The position numbers were made by a program, and so were the translations under genes. A DNA stretch of 64,000 nucleotides. Source: Drosophila miranda (lineage: Eukaryota > Arthropoda > Insecta > Diptera > Drosophilidae). Under the pieces are notes generated by a model. The model was given only the letters and a program-made list of their open reading frames with translations. It searched no databases and was not told where the DNA came from. The stretch spans positions 7,130,001 through 7,194,000 of the forward strand of contig NC_046677.1 of assembly GCF_003369915.1 (NCBI RefSeq), in the 5' to 3' direction. Position 1 is the first letter of the stretch. Every line of letters begins with the position of its first letter. This document shows, piece after piece, positions 59,831 through 64,000 of the stretch.

Positions 59831-61204
59831 AAAAAACTAATGAAAATTCACGCTCTGTTTTTCTAAATAATATTCCCAAACAACACACCGAACGAAGCAG
59901 GTAAAAGCATAAATGCTACGAAATCGAAATCCTTTCAATTAGATTTTACCGCGTGGGTTTGTCATTTCCACAAAATTGACTTTGTCTCTACTTTCCGCTT
60001 TCCATTTCCCCAAACCAGACTCTCAATTCCCCCCATATATGGTCGATGCAGACCGAAACGATTCCAAAAAGTGATTAAATTTAACAGCCGACAACGGAGT
60101 TAAACTCGGAAATCAGGAATTATATGCAGCAATGCGAAGGACAATTGCCCGGCGAGAGAGAGGACATAAAACAAAACAAGTGACAAAGAAACAGGCCAGA
60201 CAGACGGACAGACACGAGAGACCGACTCCAGCCATAGAGCGGTTGAGCAGTTGGAGAGCTGTGTGTAAGGACATGCAGCAGGACATGTGGATGGGTGCCA
60301 CACAGAGCGAGCGCCTGTGACTACTCAAAATCTGTGCGTCTGCACGCATTACAAACGAATTACGAGACTCGTTGGGCAATTGCAGTTCATTGTTATTTAA
60401 TATGTCGCCGTACTGTTCGTCGATGGAGCAGAGCCCGAGTGGCATGGAGTGGCATGGAGCAGCAGCCACAGCAACGAAGAGAGAACATGGCTGGGAAATT
60501 ATACTTTATGCAGGCAGGACACTGGATTGCTGGTGCAGCAGCAGGACGAGAGCCACAGTCAGAGGCAGAGGCAGAGCCATACAGAAGGCAGACGGCATGA
60601 CACTGATTGCGATATAAACGATTGTCAACGTATCCAAGTGGATTATTACCTCATGCCAATTATCATATCAACGATATACAGGCCCAGGCCCAGGCACCGG
60701 CACAGGCACATGCACGCACACTGGCACGCAGGACATGCCCAGGACATGGCACATGGCTGACAAGTGGCGCTGCTCTCTCTCTCTCTCTCTCTCTGTCTGG
60801 TCTGTGGATGGGAGTCAAGCCAATGAACAGACTCCAGCATACTCCAGTACTCCGCCCACACACTTGACGAGGCGTTGATGGTGTCGGCATCTGGCAGCTC
60901 GTCCTGCAACTCCTTCTACTGCTGCTGGTGCTCGTCCTCCTCCATCGCTTGCGTCTGGCTGGCAGGTGGATTCCCGACTCGATTCGACCAAATTGCATGT
61001 ACAATTTTAAATGGATTTTGATTGTTTATGACAATTCGACGAGGTGACTGGCCCGTTCGCTGCTGGCCACTGATAATGCGGCATTTAAATGATGATGGGA
61101 CCAGTTCCAGGGGCCCTCCCTCAACCCCCAACAGCAATGCAATTTGTGAAAATTAAGCCCAAGTATTTGCATGAAAGAGACAGTGGGACGAAACGTTGCG
61201 GCAT
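59831..61204. other. Gene-poor sequence
   Basis: Polypurine (60160-60210) and CAG-rich patches, and a GGCCCAGGCCCAGGCACCGG run at about 60681. Open frames on both strands here are repeats of composition. No gene is supported. Confidence 0.35.
60772..60793 (+). repeat. (CT)n microsatellite
   Basis: About ten CT units, ending CTGTCTGG. Confidence 0.9.
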
Positions 61205-61847
61205 GCCAGCAAAGCTTTGAAATCTAACAAGGACAAAGAATGTTTTGGTGGCTATTCAAATCTGAAGATCCAAAGGCCACTAGCTTCTTCAGCGCCGGTC
61301 TTTGGGCCATCTACGAATTGGGAAAGCCAGAGGTGGATCAGCATGGTCTTGCCATCGAGTTTGAATTTAGTCACTTGCCTTGGGTCTGGGAATACTTGGA
61401 GAGGATGTGGCTTTCCCTGCAGTATTCTCGGAAAATGCTGGAGGAGCCAATGTCTGTGAAGCCGTCCTACATCCAGCCACCGTATACCCTGGTCCTGGCG
61501 ATCCACGATCCAGACGGGCTGGTGCTGCAAGAATCGTCTTGGCTTGGACTTCTTTGTGCAGAGCAGAGCTAGGAGCAGGCATCACTGCCCTTCTTCTGCT
61601 GGAAGCCACGATCCCAGATATCAATGAATGGTGGATGGACAGAAGAATCTCTACAACCTCAATAGGAATTTGTGCCGCGTGGTGGTCGTGGGCAGGGATC
61701 GAAATGCCATGTATCCAAGATCCGGAAAACAACTTTGCCCTGAGCCGCTGGCCAAGCAACAATCATGATATCCAGGTCTTAGATTTGAAGGCCTTCCTGC
61801 GGGAGATCCATCGCTACTCAGCAGTACTTCGGCGGAGGCTTCAGTAA
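61205..61847 (+). pseudogene. Tim50-family (ttm50-like) retropseudogene
   Basis: Plus-strand translation across frames follows mitochondrial Tim50, the inner-membrane receptor of the TIM23 presequence translocase with an NIF/FCP1-type phosphatase fold: a hydrophobic segment then AIYELGKPEVDQHG, EFSHLPWVWEYLERMW, KMLEEP, YIQPPYTLVL, then in another frame TGWCCKNRLGLDFFVQ, NLYNLNRNLCRVVVV, and in a third DPENNFALSRWPSNNHD and VLDLKAFLREI. The presequence is absent, the frame changes at least three times and a stop interrupts it. No introns interrupt the conserved blocks, which suggests retroposition. Flies have ttm50 plus the testis-biased retro-copies ttm2 and ttm3; the parent is not determined. 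Confidence 0.82.
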
Positions 61848-64000
61848 ACAGCCTGCTAGGACGACACGCCAGTGATTTCTAGAGAAAATACAATGCAATA
61901 TTAATGCAAGTCTTTCTATTAAAAGTATTCCATTTTACCTTGTGTTCTGTGCGTTTTTCCCCATTTGCAGCCACTCCTGTCATCACATCAACGGATTCGC
62001 GCCAGTCCCCCATTCAATTGGGGATGCCAGCCCCCCCTACAGCCAAGAGGGGTCTCTGGGGCGTCGCATGCAAATCTACTTTATAGGGCAGGCTCTCCAT
62101 GGACGGGGCAGGGGATTGCGTGTGCCCAGCGCTTAAATCGCCGCTGAAACCACCACAATTGTTGATCTCTCACTCTCGCGCGCGCGTTGGGGAATTGTAG
62201 ATGTAAGAGTCCTGCGGATGGTGGAGAGGGGGTGCTTGAGTCCCATATGAAAGCGCGGTAAGGCGTAGAGAGCGTGCGATTTTAATTTTTAAACAAGCCG
62301 CCAGGTGCTCGGCGAAAAGCTCTTTTTACATTTAGTCGAAAGTCGGAGGCATGACATTATTTCTAGGCCACGCGAATCGCTTGATGGAATCCGCAAGACG
62401 CCAGGTCACGGGGGGGGGGGCGGCCAAGTTGGAAAAACTAATTTTGATTTTAATTAAATATTTATGACTCCCGGGTACGGGCTGTAGAAAGGGCTTTCGA
62501 GAGCACGAACGAGCAAAATCCCACTAATAAAATAAGCAAATATCTGAGGAAATAACTTCCTCTTATCGGTCCGATGGCACTGGGATGCGGCTGACAGCGG
62601 TGAGAAAATTAAAGAATTATCCCAAGAGACCCCCACATCCGCAAGAGGTGTGCGTGTCCAGAAGCAGAACCAAAAACAGAACCCTTCCTACCTTTCCTTT
62701 TGACCTTTACCTATGGGCCGTGGGATGTGTGTGGGCTGCCCGTTTATTCGATCAAAAGTTACGAGCTCATCTTAGATTGGACATTAAATGGACACTAAAA
62801 TATTTTCCATCTGCACGCAGGAGAGCCCATGTCCCGTATCCAAAAGGACGAAGGGGATGGTTGTGTGTGTGTGTGCGGGGGAACAAGCGAAATAAATGTC
62901 ATGAAACAACTCATTGACAGGCACATAAGGACACTGGTTTTATGGTCCACAGATATGACCAAAATATATGATTACCATGTGTCCTGCTGCCTGCCTGCCT
63001 GCTGTCCTGTCCGGCCGCATGCAAGCTCGTAAATAGGCATTTTCCCTGCTTTAGTTCTCATGGACACATCATCTACCTCGGACCGCACACCACACCCCCA
63101 GAGGGCCACCCATGTACCTCCCTCTTGTTTTTGGTGATTCTTTTTTTTTGTTTTTTGTTGTTGTGGGTTATTTAGCAAGTGATCCAGGTGGGACACTGCC
63201 CGAGTCGGAGACAGTGTCACAGTCCATGGTGCAGTCATAAAAATCAAAATAAAATGAAACTTATGCGTGATGTTTTGCAGGGTTCTCGGTATCGGTCTCT
63301 GGTCTCCGGTCTCATTGGGTTAGCCGTTCTCTACGTTTTTATGTCCGGGGTTCACTTACTAATGATAGGTCTTTGAATTTAAATGGAATCCGCTCTGCTC
63401 GCTTGTTCGAAGGCAGTAATCATATAAGTACTTGAGTCCTGCCAGTAGATACGATTAGATATATCTTATAGGCTTCCAAAAGGTTCCCATTTACAAATCT
63501 CCTCTTTCGTTAATGTCCAAGAATCCCATTTATAGATCTCTCCATTGTTCCTCCTTTAAGCTCCCAAGATCCCCAGCTCCAACGATCGTTTTGCTGAAAT
63601 GTTATGTTTATGGAAAACAGATTTAGAAGCCATTTGTTTGTAAATTAACCAATGAAAGCATTACCATCCGAACACCCACCAAAGACAGCCAGGCCAGGCC
63701 AGTATCGCGTGTCAAAGATCTACAAAACATTTCGTTAGGGGGGTAGTACTTACCCCTCAAAGCATCTGGTGGCCGTGTGAATGATGCCCCAGCAGCTGGT
63801 CGAATGGCCTGCGCCGCTTCATTTTCGTATAAATTCGACATTTATGCAGTCGGAATCGGTGCGGAGCGACGGCAGCGTAGGAGAGCATAGTCCTGCGTGG
63901 CCCGGAGTGTATGCTGATTTCATCTCATCTCATTCAGGCGTTACGTGAGCTGATTACGTTAGTCACGCGCGATTGCCAGGAGCAGGAGTAGCAGCAGCAG
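61848..64000. other. Right-end sequence without recognised gene
   Basis: Mixed composition, including an 11-base G run at 62410-62420, a CGCGCGCG patch at 62178 and TG repeats at 62861. Short open frames carry no recognisable domain. The last 200 bp are GC-richer and could be a promoter or exon of a gene beyond the window edge. Confidence 0.35.

Overview
The window is nuclear DNA from a fruit fly (Drosophila, Sophophora type). Genes have short GT-AG introns (about 52-80 bp), and housekeeping promoters carry the fly core elements Ohler motif 1 (GGTCACACTG), motif 6 (TCGGTATATTT) and DRE (TATCGATA). The proteins closely resemble fly Sec61alpha, mummy and farjavit. From memory, those genes lie on Muller element B (2L of D. 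melanogaster). I cannot fix the species.

Region by region. 0-1.5 kb: a PIF/Harbinger DNA transposon with terminal inverted repeats, whose transposase frame holds two recognisable introns. 1.5-25.5 kb: a compact housekeeping block of five plus-strand genes, Sec61alpha (translocon channel), a TMEM115-like Golgi rhomboid-fold protein, mmy (UDP-GlcNAc pyrophosphorylase), a mitochondrial HemK-type release-factor methyltransferase and an RCHY1/Pirh2-like RING ligase, followed by the minus-strand MBOAT7-like acyltransferase frj. A dispersed repeat sits at three of these promoters. 26.2-28.3 kb: a 5'-truncated non-LTR retrotransposon with an open reverse-transcriptase frame. 28.6-29.8 kb: an intronless BTBD9-like gene. 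30.2-30.5 kb: a decayed SKP1-family pseudogene. 31.7-33.0 kb: a secreted lipase-family gene. 33.3-39.1 kb: an ecdysteroid-kinase-like (EcKinase/DUF227) pseudogene split by a full-length Jockey-clade LINE with 10-bp target-site duplications. 39.7-42.7 kb: a roadblock/LC7 dynein light chain gene and two small, related Gly/Gln/Asn-rich genes in tandem. 42.7-64 kb: about 21 kb without a convincing gene, containing microsatellites, several decayed tandem repeats and a Tim50-like retropseudogene at 61.2-61.8 kb.

The genes do not form one pathway, although several serve secretion and membranes: protein translocation (Sec61alpha), Golgi trafficking (TMEM115-like), UDP-GlcNAc for N-glycans, GPI anchors and chitin (mmy), and phosphatidylinositol remodelling (frj). 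The quiet right third resembles the regulatory surroundings or a large intron of a gene outside the window, but nothing here identifies that gene. I found no wholly new multigene system. The most notable items are the promoter-associated repeat family, three decayed gene copies (SKP1-like, EcKinase, Tim50-like), the LINE-into-pseudogene insertion and the tandem pair of fast-evolving small genes. I recognised no LTR retrovirus-like or Polinton-like element, tRNA, rRNA or CRISPR array.
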